A DNA stretch of 64,000 bases from CAVYWD01 sp963772225 (GCA_963772225.1 CAVYWD010000002.1:2666001-2730000), one strand, 5' to 3'. Positions 1 through 9,129 are shown, counted from the first letter of the stretch. Notes: generated by a model from the letters alone, not told the origin. Made by a program: numbers and translations.

Positions 1-3
1 CCT

Positions 4-1413
4 TTGCCCCCTGCCTTCTACCATCCTCTGGGCCCGAGCGAGATCCTCCCCCGGTACACCTACCTGAGCGGGCTGTTCGACGGCGCCCGGGTGCTCGAGC
101 TGGGCGCGGTCGCGAGCACCGGCGGAAGGTCGGCGGCGCAGCTGCGCGAGCGGGGGGCGCGCCTGGTGCTCGCCGCCGACGCCTCTGCCGAAGAGGTCGA
201 CCGCGCGCGCCGCGCCTACAGCTCCGACCCCGAGCTGCGCTTCCGCGTTGCCTCGGCCGACGAGCTCGCCGACGAGACTTTCGACGTCGTGGCCGTCGCG
301 GACCTCTCGCCCTACCTGCGCGACCCGCGCGGCCTCGACTCGCTCGCGCGGTTGGTCGCGCCGGGCGGGCGCCTGGTCGCCGCCCTGCGCAACCCCGCCG
401 GCGTCGCCCTCGCAAGCCTCGCAGCCGACGAGGCAGGCCCTCCCCCGCCCACCTATGGGCAGATGGCGGCTGCCCTGCGCGAGCGCTTCGCCTCGGTCGA
501 GGTCGTGACCCAGAGCGCCCTGGTCGGCTACTCGCTGGCCCCGCTCGCGCCGTCGAGCGAGCCCGAGCTCGCCGTGGACGGGAGCCTGGCCGAGGTGGAG
601 GAGTGCGCCTACTTCGTCGCGGTCTGCGGACAGGAGCCCTCGAACGCGCTGTCGGAGCTCGCCGTCATCGCCTTGCCCAGCGCGCCGCTGGCGGTCGCCG
701 CCGGGCAGCGCGTTGAGCTGGCCGAGCGCCTGCGCCGCGCCCAGGCCGACGGCGAGCAGGCCCGGGCCGACCTCGCGCCGGCCCAGGGCGCGAAGGCCGA
801 GCTCGAGCTCTCGCTCGCGCAGATTCGCCAGGAGCTCGACGAGGAGCGCGCGCTCCTCGCGCAGGAGCGGTCGCGGGCGCGGCGCGCGGAGGAGCGCGCT
901 GACCGGCTGGAGCGGGCCCCGGGCGCGGGAGCTTTGGCCGAGGGCGACTCCGGGCGGCTGCGCGAGTCACTGGCCGCGCTGGGGCGCCGGGTGGACAGCG
1001 CCGAGGCCGAGCGGGATGCGCTGGCGCAGAGGCTGGACGCGGAGCTCGCGCGGAGCCGCGGCCTGGACGAGCTTGCCGCGCGGCGCGGGGCCGCGCAGGC
1101 CGAGCTTTCCGCCGAGGTGGAGGCGCTGAAGGCCGCCTTGGCCGAGGCCTCCGCGCGCTCGCCGCAGCTCTCCGAGTCGCTCGAGGAGGCGCGCGCCCGT
1201 GCGGGGCGGCTGGAGCGCGACGTGGAGACCGTCTCGGGCCTGGAGCACTCGGCGCGCGCCCGCGCGGAGAAGGCCGAGGCCGAGCTCGCCGCTGCCCGCG
1301 CACAGATCGCCGACCTGGAGGAGGAGGCCGAGGTCCTGGAGCGCAGCCTCGCCGAGGCCGAGAACCGCGCGCCTTCCTCCGAGCCTGCGCCCGACGGGGG
1401 CGACCAGAGCTGA
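4..1413 (+). CDS. Class I methyltransferase-like protein with long C-terminal coiled coil
   Basis: The first ~210 residues read as a SAM-dependent methyltransferase fold: a glycine-bearing loop after VLELGA, an acidic residue ending the second strand (VLAADAS) and a VAPGGRL motif after the fourth strand. The canonical GxGxG loop is altered, so activity is uncertain. Residues ~235-455 are almost entirely heptad-rich Ala/Glu/Arg coiled coil. The substrate is unknown. The combination suggests a scaffolded or envelope-associated enzyme (inference). The start is taken as TTG at base 4, but the frame is open to the window edge, so the true start may lie upstream. It ends 37 bp before the next gene on the same strand. 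Confidence 0.7.
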   Translation: MPPAFYHPLGPSEILPRYTYLSGLFDGARVLELGAVASTGGRSAAQLRERGARLVLAADASAEEVDRARRAYSSDPELRFRVASADELADETFDVVAVADLSPYLRDPRGLDSLARLVAPGGRLVAALRNPAGVALASLAADEAGPPPPTYGQMAAALRERFASVEVVTQSALVGYSLAPLAPSSEPELAVDGSLAEVEECAYFVAVCGQEPSNALSELAVIALPSAPLAVAAGQRVELAERLRRAQADGEQARADLAPAQGAKAELELSLAQIRQELDEERALLAQERSRARRAEERADRLERAPGAGALAEGDSGRLRESLAALGRRVDSAEAERDALAQRLDAELARSRGLDELAARRGAAQAELSAEVEALKAALAEASARSPQLSESLEEARARAGRLERDVETVSGLEHSARARAEKAEAELAAARAQIADLEEEAEVLERSLAEAENRAPSSEPAPDGGDQS

Positions 1414-1450
1414 CGCGGCTGTCGAAGCGAGGCGTCCCCCGAGGCGCGCG

Positions 1451-3724
1451 ATGAGCAGGCACAAGGCAGGGCTTTGGGCGGTCGCCGCGGGCGGCGCCGC
1501 GTTGGCGCTCTGGGCGCTGAGGCAACCCGCGGCCGCGCCCGCTCCCGAAACCGGGCCTTTGCCCTCGGCGCGCTCGGCGCCGGAAGCCGAATGGGGGCCG
1601 GGCGCGGGCATCCGCTCGCCGGCGGACCGCGGCGCCGCCCTCGCAGGCAAGGTCGTGGACTCGCAAGGCCGACCGGTGGCCGGGGCGAGCGTGCGTGCGC
1701 GGGGCCCTGCCTCGTTGCGCGAAGTCGCGTCGAGCGACACCGGCGCCTTCGAGCTTCGGGGCCTGCCGCCCGGCGAGTACCTCCTCTACGCGAGCCAAGG
1801 CCTGCGCGCGAGCGCCCCGCTGGGGCCGGTGCCGCTCGGGCCCGGGGAAGGTTTGCGGGAGCTGACCCTGGTCCTGGAGGCGGGCGCCGCGCTGTCGGGC
1901 TCGGTGGTGGACGCGCGCGACGGCGCGCCCATCCCGAGCGCGTCGGTGTCGGCGGGCGCGGCCTGGGCGCGGTGCGACGAGCAGGGGCGGTATCGGCTCA
2001 TCGGCCTGCCCGGTGGGTCCGTCGCCGTGAGCGCCTCAGCCCCGGGCTTCGTGCCCAGGGTTTCACCGGTGGAGCTCGCGGCCGGGCGCGAGCGCCAGGG
2101 GGCGGACATCCACCTCGAGCGCGGCGCGCGCGTCCGCGGGCTCATCCGCGCCGGCTCCGACGGCGTGGCCGGCGCGCAGATCCTCTGGGCGCGCTACGGG
2201 TTCGCCGCGCGGCTCTCGCAAGTGGAGCCGTTCGCGACCTCCGGACCCGGCGGCGCGTTCGAAGGGACGGTGCCGCCCGGGCGCCTGGAGATCCTCGGCC
2301 GCGCTCCCGGGTACGCGGAGGCGCGCAGCGACGAGCTGGAGCTCTCGGCCGGCGAGGAGCGAGCGCAGGACCTCGCGCTCGGGCCCGGCGGGGCGGTGTT
2401 CGGGCAGGTCCGCGACGCCTTGGGGGCGGGCGCGCCCGGGTGCCGGATGAGCGCCTTCGACTCGGTTCACGGCCGCGAGACCGGCGAGGGGACCTCGGGG
2501 CCGGGCGGGCAGTACTGGATCGCCGGGCTGCCCACGGCGGTCTACGCCATCGCCGCGACCTGCGTGGACGGGCGCGTGGAAGTGGGCGGGGTCAAGGTCG
2601 CGCAAGGGGCGCAGGTGCCGGTGGACCTCGCGCTGGGAGCGGGCGCCATCGCCGGGCGGGTCGTCGACGGCGCCGGAGCGGGCGTCGCCGGCGCTTCCAT
2701 CGTGGTCCGCCAGGAGGGGAGCGCGGCGCCGGGCGCGGCGCTCGCGCGCTCGGGACCGGACGGCGAGTTCCAGGTGCGCGGCCTCTCGCCGGCGAGCCGC
2801 TTCGCGCTGCAGGCGGTGGCCCAGGAGGGGACGAGCCCCGAGCAGGGCGCCGTCGCGCCGGGGGCGCGCAATGTCTGGCTGACCGTGGGCTCCGGGGCTC
2901 TGGTCGGCCGCGTGGTGGGCGATCGCGCCGAGCCCGTGCCCGACTTCACGGTCTACGCCGAATCCTCGGAGCTGGGAGGCGGGCGCACCCGGTCGCAGCG
3001 GTTCCTGTCGCCGAGCGGCGAGTTTCGCATGGCGCTCGCGCCCGGGGCTTACGCCGTCCGGGCCGGCGCTCCGGGCTACGCGCCTGCGGAGGCGCTCGCG
3101 GTCCAGGTGAAGGCCGAGGGAAGCCGGGCCCTGACGCTCACGCTCGCGCGCGGGGCGACCCTCCGCGGCCGGGCGGTCGACCCCGCGGGAGCGCCCGTCG
3201 CCTTCGCCCGCGTGGCCACGAGCTCCAACCTGCTCTGGGCCTTCGGCCGCGCGGCGCCGGTCCCGAGCGGCGCGGCGGCCAGCGCGGACGCCGCCGGCGA
3301 GTTCGTCCTCTCGGGCATCCCGGCGGGCCGGGCCCGGCTGTTTGCCTATAAGGAAGGCTACTCGCAGCGCGGAGCCACCGCGGTCGAGGTCGCGAGCGCC
3401 GGCGACGCGGTCGCGGACGTGGTGCTGCAGCCGAACCCGGACGCCGAGCCGAAGCCGGAGTTCGCGGGGGTGGGGATGACGCTGAGCGCGCGCGACGGCG
3501 CGGTCGCGGTGGAGGACGTCTTCGAAGGCGGCCCGGCGAGGGAGGCGGGGCTTCGCCCAGGCGACCTGCTGGTCCAGGTCGACGGCACGCCGACCGCAGG
3601 CGCCTCGCTCACGGACGTCGTCGGCCAGGTCCGCGGCGAGGTCGGGACGCCCGTGACGCTGGTGGTTCGGCGCGACGGCCGCGACTTCCCCGTCTCGCTG
3701 GCGCGCGCGGCCGTGAAGTTCTAG
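1451..3724 (+). CDS. Membrane-anchored carboxypeptidase-regulatory-like repeat protein with C-terminal PDZ domain
   Basis: A protein of 757 residues. A short basic N-terminus is followed by one hydrophobic segment (residues ~6-24), which looks like a signal anchor. From residue ~60 to ~650 there are about eight repeats of the carboxypeptidase-regulatory/Cna-B type, each built around a GRVVD...G.PVAGA.V pattern followed by a D..G.F...GLP.G strand pair. Residues ~670-757 form a PDZ domain (GPAREAGLRPGDLLVQVDG). Such proteins sit outside the cytoplasmic membrane and bind partners or processing proteases. ATG at 1451 is chosen because a GAGG element sits 6-7 bases upstream; the frame is open further upstream without a good start. 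The TAG stop is the left edge of a dispersed repeat. Confidence 0.8.
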   Translation: MSRHKAGLWAVAAGGAALALWALRQPAAAPAPETGPLPSARSAPEAEWGPGAGIRSPADRGAALAGKVVDSQGRPVAGASVRARGPASLREVASSDTGAFELRGLPPGEYLLYASQGLRASAPLGPVPLGPGEGLRELTLVLEAGAALSGSVVDARDGAPIPSASVSAGAAWARCDEQGRYRLIGLPGGSVAVSASAPGFVPRVSPVELAAGRERQGADIHLERGARVRGLIRAGSDGVAGAQILWARYGFAARLSQVEPFATSGPGGAFEGTVPPGRLEILGRAPGYAEARSDELELSAGEERAQDLALGPGGAVFGQVRDALGAGAPGCRMSAFDSVHGRETGEGTSGPGGQYWIAGLPTAVYAIAATCVDGRVEVGGVKVAQGAQVPVDLALGAGAIAGRVVDGAGAGVAGASIVVRQEGSAAPGAALARSGPDGEFQVRGLSPASRFALQAVAQEGTSPEQGAVAPGARNVWLTVGSGALVGRVVGDRAEPVPDFTVYAESSELGGGRTRSQRFLSPSGEFRMALAPGAYAVRAGAPGYAPAEALAVQVKAEGSRALTLTLARGATLRGRAVDPAGAPVAFARVATSSNLLWAFGRAAPVPSGAAASADAAGEFVLSGIPAGRARLFAYKEGYSQRGATAVEVASAGDAVADVVLQPNPDAEPKPEFAGVGMTLSARDGAVAVEDVFEGGPAREAGLRPGDLLVQVDGTPTAGASLTDVVGQVRGEVGTPVTLVVRRDGRDFPVSLARAAVKF

Positions 3725-3948
3725 CGAGGCCGCGCCTCAGACCGACGAGCCATGTTGGAGAGAGTGCGGCGCAGCCTCGCGTCGATAGTTGATAGTCAAT
3801 GGTTGATAGTTCTCGGCGCAAATCCGGCTCGGCAAATCTTGACTCAAGTGCATCACGTTCGCGCCCTCAAGGCCTCTGGCGAAGCGAGGCTGCGCCTCAG
3901 ACTCGCGTCGATGGTCGATAGTCGATAGTCGATAGTTTTTCGGACCCA
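3721..3948 (+). repeat. Dispersed ~155-bp repeat, copy 1, followed by a truncated tandem copy
   Basis: One full copy (3721-3884) begins with CTAG, where TAG is the stop of the preceding gene. It carries an inverted pair related to GCGAGGCTGCGCC / GGCGCAGCCTCGC, heptad-like GATAGTY/GATGGTY repeats, and ends in GCGCCCTCAAGGCCTCT. A second copy (3886-3948) follows directly but lacks the middle ~35 bp. Other copies are at 44789-44940, 52867-53026 and, inverted, 36488-36642. Confidence 0.85.
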
Positions 3949-4001
3949 AGGCCTTGTCGAGGGAGCCGAAGTGCAGGGGGCCGACGACCTCTCCCCCTTC
4001 G

Positions 4002-4027
4002 CCCCCTCCCCGCGAGCGGGGAGGGGG
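4002..4027. terminator. Perfect 12-bp GC hairpin between convergent genes
   Basis: CCCCCTCCCCGC is followed by GA and its exact complement, giving a 12-bp stem with a 2-base loop. It lies 18 bp beyond the 3' end of the minus-strand gene at 4045. There is no clear T-run, so it may be a REP-like element or a bidirectional stop rather than a classical intrinsic terminator. Confidence 0.45.
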
Positions 4028-4044
4028 TTGGGGGGTGAGGTCGG

Positions 4045-5043
4045 TCAAGCAGCTGGCGGCTCTGCGGCCACGGCCAGCAACCAAGCGGCGAAGGCCTCGC
4101 TGCCGATCAGCGGCGAAAACCACGCGCGCGCGGCCTCGAGCGCCGTCGCGCGGAAGCTCTCCAGGAGCTCGAGCTCGGCGAAGAGCTCGCTCAGCTTCTG
4201 GCTCCCTCGCCGCGCGAGGAAGCCCTTCATTGCCTCGTCGGCCAAGGCGCGGCCGCGGTCGGATCTGAGAAAGCCCGCGAGCGCTTCCCGCAGGTCGCCC
4301 GCGGTGGGCTTCAGATCGTTCCGCCGGAGCTGAGCCGCGAGCTGGGCGCCCGTCAGGTCGAGCGCGCCGTCGGCGATCGCCTCGCGAAGCGCCGCCTGCT
4401 CGCCGGACCGCGACGGATCCGACAGGGCGTCGACGATTTTCTGGATCAGCCGCGTCACGGCCGCGTCGGACGACTGCTCGGCCATGCGCTCGCCCTGCCG
4501 GCCGACCTCCTCCGAAATGGCGCCCATCACGTTGCCCGCGAGCGCGCCGAGCGCGCCCGCGCCCCGCGCCGCGAAGCGCCCCAGGTCGCCGAATCCCTTG
4601 GCGACCTTGCTGTCCGCCATGGGCGAGCCCAGGCGTCGGGCGAAGGAGACCAGGAGGTCGACGACGCTGTCTCGGATGAGCGCCCTCACCGCGGGCCCGT
4701 TCAAGAGGTGGCTCAGCAGCGCGCGATCGACGATAAAGGGCCTGCGGGCGGACGAGCGAAGCGCCTGCCGGACATCTTCGGGCAGGTGCTGGCCGAGCGG
4801 CCCTGGGTGCTGATCGAGCCACTCGAGGAGGGCCGCGAGCGCGCTCTCCGTCGCGCGCGCCGCGCCCGGGGAGCCCAGGAAGGCAGGCGCTCGCTCGTGG
4901 AGCACCGCCGCGAGCAGCGCGGGGTCGATCAAATCCGCGAGCGGGCGCTCGAGCAGCTCGTCGACCGCGAGGCTCGCCAGCGCGGCGGCCGGCCCGGAGG
5001 GCGAGCGGTCGCGAAGTCGGAGAAGGAGCAGGGCGAAGTTCAC
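4045..5043 (-). CDS. Hypothetical Ala/Leu-rich helical protein
   Basis: Family not recognised. The protein is almost wholly helical and rich in Ala, Leu and Arg. There is no signal peptide and no convincing membrane segment apart from an Ala/Gly-rich stretch near residues 170-190 (GAGALGALAGNVMGAI). GTG at 5043 is chosen (332 residues) because the sequence from there (VNFALLLLRLRDR) looks like a real N-terminus. The 24 upstream residues available from ATG 5115 are low-complexity, and neither start has a strong ribosome site. It is transcribed towards the dispersed repeat, convergent with the PDZ protein gene. Confidence 0.6.
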   Translation of the reverse strand: MNFALLLLRLRDRSPSGPAAALASLAVDELLERPLADLIDPALLAAVLHERAPAFLGSPGAARATESALAALLEWLDQHPGPLGQHLPEDVRQALRSSARRPFIVDRALLSHLLNGPAVRALIRDSVVDLLVSFARRLGSPMADSKVAKGFGDLGRFAARGAGALGALAGNVMGAISEEVGRQGERMAEQSSDAAVTRLIQKIVDALSDPSRSGEQAALREAIADGALDLTGAQLAAQLRRNDLKPTAGDLREALAGFLRSDRGRALADEAMKGFLARRGSQKLSELFAELELLESFRATALEAARAWFSPLIGSEAFAAWLLAVAAEPPAA

Positions 5044-5194
5044 GAGCGAGAGCCTACACCGGCTCCTCGGCGCCAGCGCAATCGCCGCTTCACCGCCGAG
5101 CGCCCCCCCCGGCATCCCGGGATGGAGGAGACATGCCGACCCGGACGACCCTCGACGCCCGCTCCGCTCGCTTGGCGACCCGCCCCCGCGGGCT

Positions 5195-6322
5195 TCACGC
5201 CGCGCGAGGCCTCCGCGGCGGGAGCAGCGACCGGCTCTCCTGGTAGCTCTCGAAGAGCTTCCCCCACTGCGTCTCGCGCTTCCAGCGCTCGAAGACGCCC
5301 CGCTCTTTCAGGGGCCAGTGGAGCCAGTCGTGCTCGACCTCGGAGACCAGGGTGGGGATCTTCACGAGCCAGGTCTTGAAGAGGAGGTCTTGCAGCGCCT
5401 TGCTGGGGCCGTACCAGGACAGCCACCCCAGAAATCGGTGCAGCGACGGCCCGACGTGGAAATGCCAGTTCTGGAATTCGATGGAATCGCCGACCACCTC
5501 GATGTCGCGCGGGTCGGCGATTCCCAGGCCGTCCTCGTGCGCCATTCGGAGATAGGCAATTTGCATGGGGTCGAAGCCCATCATCTTCGCCGCCACCGCG
5601 TCGATGGCGACCTGGTCCGCGCTCGCCAGAATGACGTTCTTCTCCACCGGAATCAGGATGCGCGGCCCCGGGCCATTGCCCGCGGTGGTCCCGTCCATGA
5701 CGGCGAAGATGCCTGGGTGGATCTCCCTTTGGATGGCCAGGAGGTCGACGAGCACTTCGTGGATCCAGGTGTGCGTGTAATGCCGGTGTTTGTAGAGCAA
5801 TCCGCCGAAGGCATTCTTCATGGCCCCGGTGGTGGTGGTATAGATATGGCACTTCACCGTGGGCAGGTGGACGATATTTTTCCCCGGGAAGTAATCGGGG
5901 ATCTCTATCCCCTCGGGATAGATGGCGTCGAGCGCGCGCATCCGGGCTTTCGGCGCATACCTGACCCAGGCCATGTCGGCCGGCTTGAAGTTGAACTTGA
6001 TGGGGACCCCGTGCGCTTCGAGCACGGGCGCAAGGAGGTTCAGCTCGTCGCCCTTCTTCGGGTCGGTGACGACGGTCTCGTTCTCTACGCAGACCAGGTC
6101 CGAGAACCCGAGGTCGCGCAGCCCGGCGATGGTCCCCTCCAGCTGCCAGGGCGTCGAGTTCGCCGACGGCATCGGGTAGTGCCAGGAGATGTTGTCCTTG
6201 AGGAGGGTCGTCGCCCGGGGGTCGAGCGCTTGCCTCGCGCCCGCCAGCTCGAGCAGCCGGCCGTAGTCCTCGAGCACGCTCGAGGGCTTGGTGAAGAGGA
6301 CGGCGACCTTTGCTCGGCTCAT
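5195..6322 (-). CDS. DUF362 domain-containing protein
   Basis: 375 residues matching the DUF362 family throughout: an N-terminal VAVLF strand, a conserved central segment with HLPTVKCH, GAMKNAFGG and a later ADQVAIDAVAAKMMGFDP block. DUF362 proteins are found with iron-sulfur or metal enzymes and their reaction is not generally known. There is no ferredoxin Cys cluster here, so this is the stand-alone form. ATG 6322 is preceded by GAGGTG at suitable spacing; upstream in-frame codons are arginine-rich and unlikely to be coding. It is divergent from the GH54 gene. A decayed partial copy of its 5' part lies on the other side of that gene. Confidence 0.85.
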   Translation of the reverse strand: MSRAKVAVLFTKPSSVLEDYGRLLELAGARQALDPRATTLLKDNISWHYPMPSANSTPWQLEGTIAGLRDLGFSDLVCVENETVVTDPKKGDELNLLAPVLEAHGVPIKFNFKPADMAWVRYAPKARMRALDAIYPEGIEIPDYFPGKNIVHLPTVKCHIYTTTTGAMKNAFGGLLYKHRHYTHTWIHEVLVDLLAIQREIHPGIFAVMDGTTAGNGPGPRILIPVEKNVILASADQVAIDAVAAKMMGFDPMQIAYLRMAHEDGLGIADPRDIEVVGDSIEFQNWHFHVGPSLHRFLGWLSWYGPSKALQDLLFKTWLVKIPTLVSEVEHDWLHWPLKERGVFERWKRETQWGKLFESYQESRSLLPPRRPRAA

Positions 6323-6585
6323 TGCGTTCACCTCAGCTTTCGGCCAGCGCTCGCCCGACGTGGGCGACCCGCATTCTACGAGGGGCCGGCCGGTCGCGTC
6401 GCGCCGCGGTTGCTCGCGCCAGCGCATCGATGCGCGGCCGCGCTGGAGCGTCCGCCGCGACGCGTCGGTCGTCGGACGCCACCCGCTCCGAGTCATGACC
6501 CGCTTTCCTTCCGCCGCGCTCCATGACTGAGCCCGGTCATGGCGGCGTGGAGTGGCCGCGCCCGTTCCGCAGCCCGAGGAGACCC

Positions 6586-7980
6586 ATGGAATTTCGTACT
6601 CTGGCCACGACCGCGTTCGTCTTGTCGACCGCCGCGTGCATCAACGGCAGCTCACGCCTCGAGATCGCAGTCGAAGGGGACGGCACCACGAATCCCACAC
6701 CGGGCTCGTACAGCTACGAGAGCGGCACGACGGTGAAGGTGAGCGCCGCCCCCGCGAACGGCGCCACCTTCACTGGCTGGACCGGTGCTGTCACCGGCAG
6801 CGCGAACCCGGCCAGCGTCGCCGTCGAAGGCGTGCAGACGACGCTGGTTGCCCACTTCACCGGCGTCAGCGACGGCGGCTCGGACGGCAGCAACTCCTCG
6901 GGGGCCGACGGCTCTTTCGACGCCGGAGGTGGCGGTGCGGACGGAGGGGCAGGCGGCGCTGGGGACGGGGGCGCAGGCCGCGACACGGACGGCGGGAAGG
7001 GCGACGCCGGCGGCGGGACGGGCGGCGACGCCGGCGGCACCCTCATTGCGCCGTGCGACATCTATCAGTCCGGCAACACGCCCTGCGTGGCAGCCCACAG
7101 CACCGTTCGAGCGCTCTACGGAGCGTATAGCGGAAAGCTCTACCAGGTCAGACGTGCCGACAACACCACCAAGGACATCAGCGTCCTGACCGAAGGAGGG
7201 TTCGCGGACTCAGCCTCGCAAGAAACATTCTGCGCTGGCACCAAATGCGTCATCTCCATCGTCTACGACCAGTCGCCGAAGCACAATGACCTCACCAAGA
7301 CGAGCGGCGGCTGGATAGGAAACAATGCCAAGGAAGCAGACGCGGCCGGTATCAAGATCACCGTGGGCGGCCATACCGTCTACGGGATTCATGTCCCGAA
7401 CGGCGTTGGTTACCGCAACAACAGCACCTCTGGGGTCGCAAAAGGCGACGATCCGGAGGGGATGTACATGGTGGTAAACGGCAAGAACTACAACGGCGGG
7501 TGTTGCTTCGACTACGGGAACGCAGAGGCGAACAGCTTGGACAACGGCAATGGCACCATGGAGGCGATCTACTTTGGAAACAGCCGCTCATGGGGCAGCG
7601 GTGAAGGCAACGGCCCCTGGGTCATGGCGGATCTCGAGAACGGCCTCTTCTCCGGGCAAGGTGCCGCGACCAACGCGGCCGACAAATCGATGACTTCCGC
7701 CTATGTGACGGGCATGGTCAAGGGCAAGGCGCATACGTGGGCGATCGAGGCGGGCGACTCCCAGTCGGGCAGCTTGACGACGATGTACGAAGGCGCGCGG
7801 CCAAACAATGGCTACGACCCAATGAAGAAAGAGGGCGCCATCATCCTGGGTACCGGCGGAGACAACAGCAATGGCGCCGTGGGAGATTTCTTCGAAGGAG
7901 CGATGACTTCGGGATACCCGGCGAAGGAGGCCGATGATGCCGTGCAGGCCAACATCGTCGCGGCTGGATACGGCCACTGA
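6586..7980 (+). CDS. GH54 alpha-L-arabinofuranosidase, secreted lipoprotein
   Basis: 464 residues. The signal peptide ends in a lipobox with Cys18 (STAAC). Next come a bacterial surface repeat of the InlB/Flg_new type (GDGTTNPTPG...FTGWTG), a Gly/Asp/Ser-rich linker (~105-155) and a catalytic domain from ~156 (PCDIYQSGNTPCVAAHST). This domain closely matches the fungal AbfB (GH54) catalytic domain. From family knowledge, the nucleophile Glu and acid/base Asp correspond to Glu351 (DLENGLFSG) and Asp426 (GGDNSNG); their spacing of 75 agrees with the family. The fungal CBM42 arabinose-binding domain is absent. It should release arabinofuranose from plant hemicellulose at the cell surface. The start at 6586 follows a GAGGAG site. 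Its base composition is lower in GC than that of its neighbours, consistent with transfer. Confidence 0.9.
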   Translation: MEFRTLATTAFVLSTAACINGSSRLEIAVEGDGTTNPTPGSYSYESGTTVKVSAAPANGATFTGWTGAVTGSANPASVAVEGVQTTLVAHFTGVSDGGSDGSNSSGADGSFDAGGGGADGGAGGAGDGGAGRDTDGGKGDAGGGTGGDAGGTLIAPCDIYQSGNTPCVAAHSTVRALYGAYSGKLYQVRRADNTTKDISVLTEGGFADSASQETFCAGTKCVISIVYDQSPKHNDLTKTSGGWIGNNAKEADAAGIKITVGGHTVYGIHVPNGVGYRNNSTSGVAKGDDPEGMYMVVNGKNYNGGCCFDYGNAEANSLDNGNGTMEAIYFGNSRSWGSGEGNGPWVMADLENGLFSGQGAATNAADKSMTSAYVTGMVKGKAHTWAIEAGDSQSGSLTTMYEGARPNNGYDPMKKEGAIILGTGGDNSNGAVGDFFEGAMTSGYPAKEADDAVQANIVAAGYGH

Positions 7981-7984
7981 AGCA

Positions 7985-8114
7985 CGGATAGCTCGCCCCG
8001 GCCCTTCTTCGGGTCGGTGGCGGCGGTTTCGCATTTCACGCCAAGCAGCCGGCCAAAGTCCTCGAGCAGGATCGAGGGCCAGGGTGAAGAGGACGGCGAC
8101 TTGGCTCGGCTCAT
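7985..8114 (-). pseudogene. Degenerate partial copy of the DUF362 gene
   Basis: The minus strand reads NAMSRAK, then after a frame change VAVLFT, then LEDFGRLL and DPKKG. These match the start, residues ~23-30 and ~85-90 of the intact DUF362 protein at 5195-6322. The DNA copy joins two pieces of that gene with ~140 bp missing, and the frame is lost. It starts five bases after the GH54 stop codon. Confidence 0.7.
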
Positions 8115-8151
8115 CGCGTTCGCCGCGCTCCGCGGCCAGCGCATTCAAGCC

Positions 8152-9129
8152 TCACCGCGCGCGCCTCAGCCAGAGATTGCAGCCGTAAGCGCCCTCCTCC
8201 GGGCCCTCCAGGCGGAGCTCCCCGCCGCACTCCTCCGCGATGGCGTCGACGAGCGCGATGGAGAGCGCCGCCGGGTTGGGTTGCGCGGCGCCCGGCGGCG
8301 CCTCGGGGCGCACCAGCACTCCGTCGCCCTCGACCCGAGCGCGAACGGCGATGGCCCCGGCGCCCCCCATGGCGTGGCCGACCGCCGCGAACAGGTGCGA
8401 GAGCGCCAGGCGCAGGCGCTCCGGGTCGCCCTCCACGTCCGGCAGGTCGGGGTCGAGCGCGACGGCGATGGACACCTCGCGCTCGCCCAGCTCCGGCTCA
8501 CAGGCCTTCGCCGCCTCGGGGATCAAGGCGGCCAGGCTGACCCTGGCGGGCTTTCCCGCGCGCCCGCGCGCGAGCTCCGAGAGCGCGGCGAGGATCCGCT
8601 CCACCGTGCGCACCTCGCGGGCAGCGATGGCCAGCCGGCGCACCGTCCGCGGGTCCTGCTCGAGGGCTCGCGCCATGGTCTGGATGACCATCTTGATGGA
8701 CGCCAGCGGATTGCGGACCTCGTGCGTCAGCCGCGCCGCCATGCGCGAGAGCGCAGCCGACTCCGAGAACGGCCCTCGGAACGCCCGCCCCAGGTCCAAA
8801 AGCACCAGCGCCAGCCGCTCGCCCTGGTGGCTCCAGTAGATGCGGACGTGGGCCGGCCGGGCGCCGCGCAAGGCGTAGGCCTCGAAGCTCCCTTCGACGC
8901 CGTTCAGCCCGGCGAGGTCGAACGGGTCCAGCAGGGCCGACCCGCGCTGCCCCACGACCGCCTGGGCCGGGGCGTCGAAGAAGCTGCGGCAGCTCTCCGA
9001 GGCCTCCAAGACCTCGCCGCGCTCATCGAGCACCAGGGCGCACAGGTCTCCGCCCACGGGCAGCGACTCCGAGAGCGACGGGCTATCGGACGCGCTGATG
9101 CGACTGGGGCCGGCGCCGCGATGGGGCAT
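8152..9129 (-). CDS. PAS/HisKA sensor-like protein with degenerate ATPase domain
   Basis: 325 residues. An N-terminal PAS-like region (~28-115) is followed by a clear dimerisation/phosphoacceptor helix with MAARLTHEVRNPLASI, His136. The C-terminal part aligns in length with a histidine-kinase ATPase domain, but the N-box Asn and the DxGxG motif are not visible, so ATP binding is doubtful. It may be a receiver of phosphate or a scaffold rather than a kinase (inference). Its ATG overlaps the stop of the small upstream gene by four bases (ATGA), implying translational coupling. Confidence 0.7.
   Translation of the reverse strand: MPHRGAGPSRISASDSPSLSESLPVGGDLCALVLDERGEVLEASESCRSFFDAPAQAVVGQRGSALLDPFDLAGLNGVEGSFEAYALRGARPAHVRIYWSHQGERLALVLLDLGRAFRGPFSESAALSRMAARLTHEVRNPLASIKMVIQTMARALEQDPRTVRRLAIAAREVRTVERILAALSELARGRAGKPARVSLAALIPEAAKACEPELGEREVSIAVALDPDLPDVEGDPERLRLALSHLFAAVGHAMGGAGAIAVRARVEGDGVLVRPEAPPGAAQPNPAALSIALVDAIAEECGGELRLEGPEEGAYGCNLWLRRAR

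Noticed and set aside
665..1798. Long minus-strand open frame opposite the methyltransferase gene
   Set aside because: It is Arg/Pro/Ala-rich low-complexity translation typical of antisense frames in GC-rich genes, with no ribosome site or domain.
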